NCBI GenBank assembly: GCA_933228675.1
Contig: OW121741.1
Span: 112,462,361 to 112,526,360, forward strand
Length of the DNA stretch: 64,000 nt
Reading direction: 5' to 3'
DNA from: Stomorhina lunata
Lineage: Eukaryota > Arthropoda > Insecta > Diptera > Rhiniidae
This document shows positions 20,968-31,592 of this stretch, piece by piece (within the stretch, counting starts at the first letter, position 1; the number at the start of each line of letters is the position of its first letter). The position numbers were made by a program, and so were the translations under genes. The notes below the pieces were generated by a model. That model did not search any database. It saw nothing but the letters and a program-made list of their open reading frames with translations, and was not told the origin of the DNA.

Positions 20968-23900
20968 ATGCCTGAAGATATCAGAGCAACAGCCGGGACC
21001 ACATTAAATGGAGTTAATAGCAACAATGCCACCTATTCCACTTGGGTAAGTTTGTTATGCCCATACAATCAGCATAGTCTAAATATCTTTATTATCTTTT
21101 CAGGTTGGTTTCATATTTATCTTTAATTTAATCGTCGGTACTGGAGCTCTTACTTTACCGGGGGTATTTGCCAAAGCTGGCTGGTTTCTTTCCTTAATTA
21201 TCATCATTTTACTAGCCATAATTTCCTATGTTACAGTCACCTTTATCATAGAGGCCATGGCCGCCGCTAATGCGGTCAAAACGTGGCAGAATTTACAGGT
21301 TCTTAAACGTAGTTACGATGTAGGCACCCTTTTCTCCCTTTTATACTAACAAAGCAAAAAAGAAATTCTTTTAATATAATTTGTTTTTAAAACTTAATTA
21401 GTAACTACCTATAATTTTTATAAATTCATTTCAGTTCGACTCCCTCGAAGATTTACCCATTGTAGATGAAGTTGATTTTGATTCTGATGACCCCTCCTCC
21501 AATCTATTACCCGCGAGCCATGATGCCAGTGCACGTCTGGAACGTATGCCTCTGTCTGCTCATGGCTCCACATTGATCTACTATAAACTGGATGAAAAAT
21601 TTGAATTAGGTGAAATGGCCACATTGTTCTTTAATGATTTCGGTCGTGTGTTCTTTTATCTTTGCATTTCAATTTATTTGTATGGAGATTTAAGTATTTA
21701 TTCGGCTGCCGTTGCCAAAAGTTTGCGTGATTTGTTTTGGTAAGTACTGACGTACATGTGTATGTAATATATAAATGTTTGAAAATTTATAACGAAGGTA
21801 TTACAGTCGTTCGAAACCAACTATATGGTATTCTACACTGATGTAATGTGTGAATAGATTAACAATAAATTTTAAGTACTTTTAATTCATCGAGACCCTT
21901 AAACGGGTTGCCCGATTTTTTGTTTGTTGATATGGTTATACCCAGAAGAATTAGAGGTGTTTTCACTTAGTCCGATTTACTTATCCCATACTTACTTTTA
22001 CTTTTTTCCAGTTTTATGAATTTTCCCAAGTTCGTTTTGTATGTTTTTATGGGCTTAATAAATTTTTATCAGAAATCTTACTCATTTAATCTTATTCTAC
22101 ACCCTTTAAGGCAGAATCCACACTTAAGTCTTAGAATCTTAATATGAACCATTTAAATGCACTGCAAACATCTACATAAATTTATAACAAAACATTCTTT
22201 CCGCCTATCGGTGCGCCGTACGATGTAAAAATGTTTACGATAATGTGTAAACAAATGTTTTGGAAAAACAATATTAGACCAATATTTAAGTGTGTTTCAA
22301 ACATCAGCATTAACTTAATATACCCATCGTGTAGGGTTTAAAACTGTTTGCGAGATTGTATAGACAAGTGTTTTGAAAATTCGTATTACGTTGCATTATA
22401 AATTTATGAGTTGAAGACAAATAAAATTATCTGGGTTTAATAGCCTGTTCCACGATTTCGAAACAATGCTTGCTTTCTTATCCTACACGAAAGAAATTAT
22501 GGCCTGTTCCACGATCTCGAAAGAATACTTTCTTTCTTATCCTATACGAAAAAAAATTTGTTTTTCGTTTCATTAACTTCATTTTATGCGAAAGATAAGT
22601 CGAAAAACAAGTCGAAAGAAAACGTAAGTATTTCCATACAAATTTCTGTTTCACTATTTCGAACAAGTTACCAGCAATCAAGGAAATGTCAAAATGAGTC
22701 ACTTGATATTTTGCTTTCGAATAGAAACGAACGAAAGGCTTCGAAATAGTGAAACCAAAATTAATACGAATTCGAGTTACTCACTTTCTCTCGATTAGAT
22801 TTTCTTTCGAAATCGTGAAACAGGCTATTAGTTTTTCGTTTCATTAATTTTATTTTATGCGAAAGATAAGTCGAAAAACAAGTCGAAAGAAAACGTAAGT
22901 TCATACAAATTTCTGTTCCACTATTTCGAACAAGTTACCAATAAATAGTGGAACCAACATTATTTCGAATTCGAGTTACTCACTTTCTTTCGAGTTGATT
23001 TTCTTTCGAAATCGTAGAGCAGGCTATAAGTTGTTGATAAGAACTAAACTAACTATGTATCACTAATGCTTTTTAAAAACTGGACTAGCTTTGAAACCCG
23101 AAAGCTTGAGTTCTTGAGAACTCATTTATAAGATATCCCAGTTTTGGTTATAGTTTTTTCTCGAAAAATGTTGCTGTATTAAAAAAAGTAAGCACAGATA
23201 TGTCTCTGAGAATTATGAAAATCTTGTAGATTTGTTCATAATACTGACAAAAGGTATCAAATAGTCGGACTGGAACTACTATATCATTTTTAAATGTTTT
23301 AAATGTTATTTTTTATCCAAATTATTATTTGATTATACAAATATTTATAAATAAACAAATTAGCAAACATTTGTTAATATAACTTTTAATTAACACCTAA
23401 TTTCGATAAGTATAAAAAGAAAACATTAAAAATTAATAAAAGTAGAAAGCAACCCACACGCAGTTAAATTGATTAAATAAAATTTCCTATATTTAAAAAA
23501 TTTCACTTGATTTATATAAGAAAGTTGTTTGTTAAAACCCGTGTTGAAATGAAAATAAAAGGAACATGAACTGAAATTTCTATTTTGGAATATACCTATA
23601 TAGAAATATCAATTGAATTAGGTAGATGTGATAGATTTGTTTTACTTTATAATATTGCTGAAATAAAGATTATAAAGGAAAACTCATTCAATCTTTGCCT
23701 AGATATAAAAGCTAATTATATCACTTCCATCAAAAAATTTTACTTTTCTTAACGATTTTCAGGTGATTTATGTTCTACCATTGTGTTCTACCATTTCTTC
23801 TTTACAAGACGCCAATTGGTTTAACTCTCGTGTTAAATTTCATTATGGTTTTAATACCACTCAATACCTTTTTTTGTAGGGCCTAAAATATGTAGGTGTT

Positions 23901-25797
23901 CCGTGGAAGGGTAAATATCATTTTTGTAGATACTCCGTTAGATAAATTGCTGTGTTTATCCTGCTTGATACAAAAAATGCTTGGTTTCTTTTGTCACAGC
24001 AGCATTTTGCTTGCCACATAATTTTTTTTAGTAATTATTAATTTTTGTTGGCTAAATAGTATTTCTGAACATTGCCTCTTTCATTAGCAATATACATATC
24101 ATGGGTCAGAAGTTGAACAGGGATTTCCGAACTTTGACTGTTAATAACGGACATCTTACTGAATCCACATCTATAAAAATTATTTAAAAAAAAGGTTTAT
24201 CAAAAATTTTGGGACATCAAACATTTAATTAAAAAGTTTTACTGTAGTGTATTGCACTAAGATCCCAATTTATTACAATTATTTATTATTGTAATAAATA
24301 GTTTTTTTTATAAAACCAAAAAATGTTGGTTGGGAAACCTTTCCTCGACGCGTTTTGATGGTTGGTTAGGCCATCTCATCAGGAGGATTATCCCTAATTC
24401 TAGACAGAGCGAAAACCACACATTATATCTTATTTAGAAGCACAGAATAAATAAGAATTATTATTGTAATAAATTGGGATCTTAGTGCAATACACTACAG
24501 TAAAACTTTTTAATAAAATTATTTTTCGTTTATTCAGTCAGTTCAAAAATAATAGATTTTTTTACATAAAATATGTGTTCTTTTCAAAGAGGATAACTTA
24601 AATTAAAAAAATATTAACTTATTCACACAAAATGTTATCTACAATTTTTCGTTACAGTGATCATCATAATGGTACCGTGCCCAGTAACTATACCGCCCTA
24701 GACTTTAAAATTGAAGCGCTACAAAATTTGGGTGCCTCCAATAATGAGACCAACGAAGATGCCATAAGACAATGTTGGCTAAATCATACTCTAACACGTT
24801 TACAAGTGTATCGCCTGTTTTTGGTGGGATTCACTGTAATCTTTGGACCATTCGCTGCATTTAGTGTACAAAAAACGAAATATTTACAAATTATAACAGT
24901 TATTTTTAGATGGTGTGGTAAGTGTGATTTGTTTCATTTTAAATTTATATACTATTTCCAATATTTATTGGTATATATACTTTTTTATAAAATCTGCTTT
25001 TATCTTAATTTATTTCAGCTTTCATCTTTATGATCTCCATAGCATTAAAATTGCTCATAACTGAAGGTGCCAAAGGTCATCCTGTCTCTATGAATATTTA
25101 TGGCGTACCGGCTTTGTTTGGAGCTTGTGTCTATTCCTTTATGTGCCATCATTCATTACCCAGTCTCTTGGCTCCCATACATGACAAAATCGCTGTACGT
25201 CGTATATTGTGCGCCGATTATATTGTGATTTGTTTCTTTTACATTTTGTTGGCCATGACGGGCATATTTGCCTTTGAACGTTTAGAAGATTTGTACACAT
25301 TGAATTTTATGCCCGATCAAACCGACGATCATAGCTTCAAAGCCGAATTACTGGTAGTTATCGACTACTTTTTAGCTCTCTTCCCAGTGTTTACGCTATC
25401 GGCCAGTTTTCCCATTATAGCCATTACACTGCGCAATAATTTGCAGACTTTATTCTTGGACATGAGCCGCTTTGATTCTTACAACTTTTTTGTAAGACGC
25501 TTCTTGTTTCCATTAATGGCTGTGGTACCACCATTTGCCATTACTTACTTTACCGAGAGTCTTACAAGTCTGGTGGCCTTTACCGGCAGTTATGCTGGTG
25601 CTGGCATACAATATATAATACCTATAGCTTTGGTCTATTATGCCCGCAATACTTGTCGCGAACTTTTAGGCAGCGGTGTGGTCAACGAGTTCCAAAGTCC
25701 CTTTCGCAGCATTTATTGGCTGGTGTTTGTGCTAATGTGGGCCCTGGGTTGCATAAGTCTGGTTACTTTAAATTTTATCCTAGATATTAAGTCCTAA
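20968..25797 (+). CDS. TMEM104: Transmembrane protein 104 homologue (amino-acid transporter-like)
   Basis: Five exons: 20968-21045, 21104-21319, 21435-21739, 24658-24917 and 25019-25797, about 545 residues. Exon 2 could instead end at 21298 (CAG/GTTCTT), removing seven residues; both choices keep frame. TMEM104 is a multi-pass protein of the amino acid/auxin permease superfamily with no firmly known substrate. Visible family blocks are FNLIVGTGALTLPG with AKAGW, FIIEAMAAANA, an acidic loop (residues ~100-130), YLYGDLSIYSAAVAKSL, VQKTKYLQI, YSFMCHHSLPSL, DLYTLNF, LFPVFTL with FPIIAITLRNN, and a late GAGIQYIIP. Introns are phase 0, 0, 2 and 1. The 2.9-kb third intron contains two MITE-like elements. 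The homologue in Drosophila is CG5262, from memory. Confidence 0.95.
22439..23028. mobile_element. Composite MITE-like element with ~25-bp inverted ends
   Basis: The left end AATAGCCTGTTCCACGATTT matches the inverted right end AATCGTGAAACAGGCTATT at 22829. The left terminus is tandemly duplicated (again at 22499). A second right half (about 22830-23028) repeats the segment GTTTTTCGTTTCATTAA to the end and finishes AAATCGTAGAGCAGGCTAT. There is no coding capacity. It lies in intron 3 of the TMEM104 gene. Confidence 0.75.
24228..24514. mobile_element. 287-bp element with perfect 52-bp terminal inverted repeats
   Basis: 24228-24279 and 24463-24514 are perfect inverted copies (for example GTAGTGTATTGCACTAAGAT and its complement). 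The interior, read on the minus strand, contains a hammerhead-like motif and a block also found at 344-400. No protein is encoded. Inverted or partly inverted terminal repeats with hammerhead motifs are known from Penelope-like elements, so a non-autonomous or truncated Penelope-type origin is possible. It lies in intron 3 of TMEM104, about 140 bp before exon 4. Confidence 0.8.
24342..24387 (-). ncRNA. Hammerhead-ribozyme-like motif (type I layout, probably inactive)
   Basis: On the minus strand: stem I strand TCCTC, core CTGATGA, stem II GATGG/CCATC with a 9-nt loop, then AAAAC, a two-base GC turn, GTC and the closing stem I strand GAGGA. This is the order of a small type I hammerhead with a very short helix III. 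All invariant core positions match except G12, which is A (AAA instead of GAA), so cleavage is likely impaired. The call is motif-based and not tested. Confidence 0.55.
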
Positions 25798-25899
25798 AGT
25801 TTTATCCCATAACTTTTTTCAAAATCTAAATGATTTAGGTGTGTCTTCCTTAATGTAAGGTTTTTAAGACCTTTTTTAACTTAAACAAAAAATGAATTA

Positions 25900-25905
25900 A
25901 ATAAA
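25900..25905 (+). terminator. Poly(A) signal of the TMEM104 homologue
   Basis: AATAAA about 100 bp after the stop codon; another lies at 25938-25943. Confidence 0.6.
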
Positions 25906-25943
25906 AATCCATACAATTTTGAACTGTCCATGTGCTCAATAAA

Positions 25944-26661
25944 CCAAAAACAATTTACCCTCCATTTGAAATTTATCTCTAAATACAAAGAAGAACTTCC
26001 TAGAAACATTTTTTACATAAAATGTTCATATTATTGAATTGTTAGAAAAGAAAATTCAAATCAATTTGTAAATTAGTTTGTAAGTTCAATTTTAGATTAT
26101 TTTTATACATACTTACACTTATTATATACTATACATATATTCTATATTTATAAATTTATATATATTTACTTATTTATAGTGTTAGATTTTATTTTTTAAA
26201 GAAAAAACTAGGAAAAATGTTTTTAAATTGTCTTAAATATTAACTTTTAAATGGCAAGTTTCTTTCATAGCTCAATACCATAAAATTTTAAAGATTTTTT
26301 TTAATTATTAAAAAAATATGTAAAACTACTAATTTTGAAACTTTTTAAAAAGCATAAACATGTTTGAATTTGTATCCTTGTTTTTAATATAAATTTATTT
26401 TTAAACCAAAATTTTTTAAAATTAAAAATCAAAACTAAATTTTGAAAAAAAAAATGTATAATTTTAGAAGGTTATAATAATAACCCATTTCACAATCCGC
26501 TGCAAATTATCTAAACGAAAAAATTTCCATAATATTTCTATATAGTGTTTTTTTTTTTTCATTTGCTTTACAGATTTACAAATGCTACAATATTTGCAAT
26601 GGATTGTAAACTAGGCTATTGTATTTGAAACTTCCTTAAATTTACAACATACTTTTATATT
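25944..26661. other. A/T-rich intergenic DNA
   Basis: No gene or clear repeat seen; only short A or T runs and TATA-rich stretches near 26105-26165. Confidence 0.4.
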
Positions 26662-26803
26662 TGTTCCCGTACTCTTACGAAACTACCCAAAACAGTCCGA
26701 AGTTGTCAGAAATTACTCAAAAAACAACAATTTGCATTGAAAATTTTGTACGGGAACACGTTTGAGTAAGTTTGGGTTGTTTCGTTAAAGTAAAGGAACA
26801 CAC
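26662..26803. mobile_element. MITE-like element, GTACGGGAACAC family (best copy)
   Basis: The left end TGTTCCCGTACTCTTACGAA with ACTACCCAAA is inverted at the right as TTTGGGTTGTTTCGTTAAAG with GGAACACA. About 142 bp, non-coding. Related fragments lie at 5336-5403 and 16224-16283. Confidence 0.6.
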
Positions 26804-27354
26804 ATTTTATATAGCCTCATAAATTTCGATTCGTATCGAGTACCAGAATTAAACCCTGCAAAAATATTTTTAAATGTTGAAAAATAAATAAATACATACA
26901 TATATTTTAAATATAAAAAATATATTTTATTTGAGCAATTTTGATCTGTAGTGGTGTACGGTATGAATGATTTCGACGTTTTGGTCTAATCTTTAAGTTT
27001 GCGAACAAGAAATAGTCACTCTTGCCTAAATCTGGAGATTAAGCGAATGAGAGGCAATTGCTGAAATATATTTTTTTTCTTGGCCAAAAGCTATTCCTTA
27101 TAATTCGCCATTGATTGTTTTCCACATTATTGGCTAACAAACCCACCTTTGCCTTCTTTGACGTCGATTCATTTCGTGAAATCCTATCTCACTGAAAGCT
27201 TTCTCAAACCCATGTGATCTCTCAAAATTTAAACTTTCACTTTTAATCACCGATCGGCTAAAACGATATTTTGAAACTTTCGACACTTTCCGTATTTGTT
27301 TAATGAACACATTTTTTTTACAATTTTTCTCAGTCTACTTTTTATTTATAACAA
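26804..27354. other. Intergenic DNA, nothing assigned
   Basis: Mixed-composition sequence with no persistent reading frame. The stretch 27120-27260 is less AT-rich and could be an old transposon remnant, but no motif was recognised. Confidence 0.3.
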
Positions 27355-28480
27355 GTAAGAAATGTTATATATAATATCCTTCACTGCTAAGGCCAAATAT
27401 GGACCAACAATTTAATAGGTTTTCCTTAAATCTTAGAGACAAAAGGGTTTTTCAATATAAGCGCTATAAAAATTGTTTTAAATAAAACAAAAACGGTTTT
27501 GGATATCAGTGAAATTCTTTATTCCTGTGCAAGTACGTTTGATGCCATTATGTATGGAACTCAATTTCTTTTCATTGGCCACCACGAGCACGCTTGCTGA
27601 AGTCCAGACGCTGAACCCAATATTCAACGGGTTTTAAGTATATATTAGCCGATACTGCTGCAATTTCACATTCGATATTCGTACGAAGTTCATCAATCGT
27701 CGCCGGCTTGTTAGCAAAGACCATAGACTCGATCATCACGGAAGAAGTACTACCGAATTTCGGTAGTTAATTTTAATAATTTCGACTCGTTGTTGGCGTA
27801 TATCTTTCCATCATGAAATGTCAAACCTTACTGAAGAGAAATGTCAAAAGAGCAGCAAGAAATATGGCGTAGTGTGCTGTCCCTGTTGCTGTACTTTTGT
27901 AGCGTTCCTGTTGAAAAATCCGATACATACCTTCATGTGTTTTTTTAAGATTTAAGTTGATTTAGTATGTCATTTCCGGCTGAGGGTCTGATAAGGGAGC
28001 TGGGTCAATTGTGGATCTATTGTTACCAAATTTCAATTATCGGTTTATATCTTTAAATTTAAAAGCGGTTTTGTGGCTTTGTGAGTATTTAAAAGACTTT
28101 TAAAAATGTGACTTGTATGGGAGGTATGGTCAAACATGAGCCGATTTATACAAAAATTAGGTACACTGATTTCGGACACACATAAGCAATATTTATGCTG
28201 AATATTATTTAAATACAATTGAATTTGTGGCTGTAATCAAAATATAGCTCTCCTTGCTCGTCGCTTGTATTACTTCAATTCCAAATAGGAATGCAGAAAA
28301 TGTATTTTAAGAAACATTTGAGCTCCAATTTTGCAACAAACTGTCGAATATCTGCTTGAAATCCGGGTATTTTCGGTTACCGAGAAAGTTCTGTAAAAAA
28401 TTCATTCATTGAAATGCAATTTGCGAATTTGAAAAAGTAAACGAAGAAAAACGTTCCACCTACAATGGTGAAGGGTAAAA
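27355..28480 (+). repeat. Degenerate copy of the dispersed GGACCGAT repeat, with an insertion
   Basis: Begins AACAAGTAAGAAATG...CCTTCACTGCTAAGG and ends ATGGTGAAGGGTA, matching the two ends of the intact copy at 48658-49366. The middle preserves TGTATGGGAGGTATGGTCAAA at 28111-28131. A transposase remnant (27572-27740) lies within it. Confidence 0.6.
27572..27740 (-). pseudogene. Tc1/mariner-type transposase C-terminal remnant
   Basis: About 50 codons ending at TGA 27574-27572, containing NKPATIDELRTNIECEI and a terminal LDFSKRARGGQ. This matches the C-terminal tail of insect Tc1/mariner-like transposases (the stretch after the last catalytic acid, ending in RGG). The catalytic triad is not present, so the gene is dead. 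Class inferred from memory of such tails. Confidence 0.6.
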
Positions 28481-28972
28481 ATATTAGCAAACAATTTTAA
28501 CCAAATATATTTTTTTTGTGAATTATTGAGTTTTCATCAAAATATAAAATTTTCCCCGAAATTAAAACGCAATGATTTTGTATTATGATTTGGAATTTAT
28601 ACCTTAACATGGACTTAATTAAATGTTTATTTTTTTACTTTTGTGTTTTTTTAATAATTATAATAATATGTATATCAAAGTGAACATCTACAATAAATTA
28701 TGTTACCCAGCCCATTATTTCCTTAAATGGGAGGCATACAAATATAAACATACACAGGGAAAATGAAAATCTAAAATAAAACAAACAAATTTTTAAGAAA
28801 ATCATAAAAAATAGAAACATTTTAAGCAAAATGAAAGTGTATAGGAAAATAAAAAAAAATCCTAAGACGAGTCTACCGTCAGTGAGGCTAAGAAAAATTA
28901 TTATAAGTATATTATTAAAAATGATAGTGACAAAACGTTTTCAATGTTAGAATAGTGAGTGAGTGTATTGTT
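28481..28972. other. Intergenic/3' region of the UBXN7 gene
   Basis: A/T-rich and non-coding. TTTATT at 28626-28631 is AATAAA on the minus strand, a possible poly(A) signal for UBXN7 some 340 bp after its stop; other sites are equally possible. Confidence 0.35.
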
Positions 28973-31077
28973 TTAGTCATCTAAAGTGATGTGTAGATTG
29001 GCAGAGGGATGTAAACCGAATTCCTTTAATGTACTGTCATTATTTTCGGTTTCAAGACTTTTGCGTGGAAAAGCACAAATTAATTTATAGCCACTTTTGG
29101 GAATATGAGAATGACATTGTGAAATATAAGAATGCAAAGCTTCCAATTTCGTATTGGAAGGCCAGCGCAATTGGACAACTTCATCGGCGCCTTCGGCATT
29201 TATAAGTCTTAGTTTAAGCATAGTGAGTTCGTCTTTATTTGAACCCAATTGTTCCTCATAAGATGTGCGTTCACAGGCACTTTTGGTATCATCCTCGACG
29301 AATTCCTCAACACTACCAAAATCACTGGCAGCATCATCGTCTTCGCCGCCACCGCCGGCTCCTGCCGTAGTGCTGCCATTCGATTTGCGATTTTTGCCAC
29401 CATTTTCTTGCATTGAATTACGTATAGCCAATTCAATTTGTTCTTCTTCAGACAACTCCATTATTTTATTACGTTTCTTGGGATTCGTAGCCTTTTGCGT
29501 TTGGGAAGAACTACTGGCATTTGAATTGCCCTCATCTTCTTCGATATTGAATTTGTTAGCTTCCTCTCCTTCACTATCCAGACAAATGGCAGAAGCTGTA
29601 CGTTTGGTAGAGGTGGAAGGACCCATATCGTCTTCCAATTCTTGACTGAAGTCTTTGTGATCGATTAGAAATTGTTTTAAATCATTGAGTATTGTAGATT
29701 GTTTTGGACTTGGACTTTTCCAAATTTCCTCACCGGTGCGAGGATCAATGACACACAAATACGGCAACTTGGCACAGTGGTAGAAGGCTACGAAACGGCG
29801 TCCCTCAGAAGAATCAGAATCGACCTGCAAAAAAATTAAAAGTAAAACACTTTTTTTAAGATTGCTGTGAAAATTTTAAAAGATCAACTTCAGAAAGTTT
29901 TCTCTATATGGGTGAAAGAAATGAAGGAACAAAATTAAAGTAAGAAGTATAACACTTTTTTTAAGTTTTTTGTGACAACTTTAAAATGTCAACTCCAGGA
30001 TTATAACTCTATAGTGGGTGAATAAAGTAATAGACCCAAAGTTTCAAACAAAACAAACTCCTGTGTCAATTTGTTTCTTATTTGTAGCTTGTCTTTAAAT
30101 TATGCCATAAATTTGGATTACTAATTTAAATTGACAAGCCAAAAGATCTGAAGTTGATAAATCGACGAAAGGCGCCAGCGTAAACCCATCCCATGTATGA
30201 TGGCTAGAGTAACTCCGCATACCAAGCTTTTTCAATAACACTACTTTAATTTAAAAGTATCTTTTTTGTTCATAATATAAACAAAGTTCTTATCGATTTT
30301 TCAAAAACGAAATATATTTTTCAATTACTACGTATTATCGTCCTAGCAATATTTACGATCTTTACCTACCTGCCACAATAGAAACTGCCTTTTCATCAGT
30401 TTTCGCAACGCCTTATCGGGCCAAACATCACGATTCAAAAGTTGCGAATCAAAACTATCGCTCTGCACATTGACCAACAACCACTGCTTCAAAGCCTCTG
30501 CTCGAGATCGTGCCGCTTGAAATGAACCAGCATATGCAATATCTGTCGGTGGACGATACAAATCTTCCAGACGACTTTTTTTAGGTTCAGTCGCCTGGGC
30601 GGTAGTTACCATATCAGCTGCCCTATTGCGTCTCGAACTAGCCCGACTATTAGACGCTGTCTCATATAGATTATTCAATGCCACATAACTGCTCGAAGCC
30701 TGCAGTTGTTCTTCCATCAAAGCTCCTTCTCGTGCGAAATCTCTCAATGGACATACCTTAACACGTCTGCTAGCACTGCGTGCCAAACGCCCTGTTGGTG
30801 GAGGCGGTGCTGCAGCATAGAAATTATCATCCTCTGGACCTATTAATTGCTCTCGTATTGGGGCTATTGGAGCTCTGACACCATCATCGTCATCTATGAT
30901 GGGTAAATTGGCTTCAGCATCCTCGGTGGCTGTGGCTACACCACCTCCTTCGAAAAACAATGCTACAGCAGCTTCAACATCATTGTTGCATGCTGCCAAC
31001 AAATGTTTAGCCTCTGCTTCATTTGTTCCAGTTACCTCACAAACACTTTGCACCAACTCATCTGGCGTTTGGGACAT
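28973..31077 (-). CDS. UBXN7: UBX domain-containing protein 7 (p97/VCP adaptor)
   Basis: Two exons, 31077-30370 and 29824-28973, joined in phase 0 (CAG/GTAGGT...TTGCAG), give 519 residues (human UBXN7 is 489). The first ATG, at 31077, is used because the frame upstream to 31107 begins only with GTG. UBXN7 links ubiquitinated substrates and cullin ligases to the AAA ATPase p97. Visible domains are a UBA-like N-terminus (residues ~2-45, SVCEVTGTNEAEAKHLL), and a UAS thioredoxin-like domain (~185-310) that includes LLNRDVWPDKALRKL, crosses the splice site and continues into CVIDPRTGEEIW. A UIM follows at ~360-375 (LSEEEQIELAIRNSM), then a C-terminal UBX at ~438-519 with the FPRK element at 488-491. 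Low-complexity acidic and glycine stretches connect UIM and UBX. Homologue of Drosophila CG8892 (from memory). Confidence 0.95.
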
Positions 31078-31478
31078 GTTATCCTGTCCGTTGAAAATAT
31101 TCTTCACTTTTTCGAAATTTCTTGTAAAAAATAAAAATTTTCAAAATTGTTTTAGCAATAAAAAAAATTTCGTCTTCTTTTTTCTTTTGCTTTTTCCGTT
31201 ATTTGACAGATGTACATTAAATTTTCTCTTAATTGCTTTAATCGCTCAATCTCTCTTGAAATTTTTGTTGTTTGCAAATTTTCGTACACAGTTGCAACAA
31301 TTGGTATTTGTTTATGTTGATGAAATACTTGTGTAAGGAAAATAACAGGAAAATTTACTTTTGCAAAGGATGGCGCAGAAGTAAAAAAATTGTACCAAAC
31401 GAATATGCACATTTTTAATGAAATTTGTAAACAAAGAATGGAAAAATTACCTGATTTTATAAGAAGTTGTAATATCAG
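31078..31478. other. Upstream region of UBXN7
   Basis: Non-coding DNA expected to hold the UBXN7 promoter and 5' UTR on the minus strand. Open frames on both strands here have no recognised product. Confidence 0.4.
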
Positions 31479-31592
31479 TTTCGATGGAAAGACCAAGTAG
31501 AAGAAAATCTTTCAAAACTTGGCATAAGAAATTGGAGAATATGAGCACAAGATACAAGCACAAGGAATTCTAAAATATGTTCGGCCTTTGAC
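31479..31592 (+). mobile_element. 3'-end fragment of the RTE-like LINE
   Basis: Matches 2797-2911 with few changes (TCGATGGAAAGACCAAGTAG onward, through GGCATAAGAAATTGGAGAAT). It keeps only the C-terminal coding tail, a 5'-truncated copy typical of LINE integration. Confidence 0.85.
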
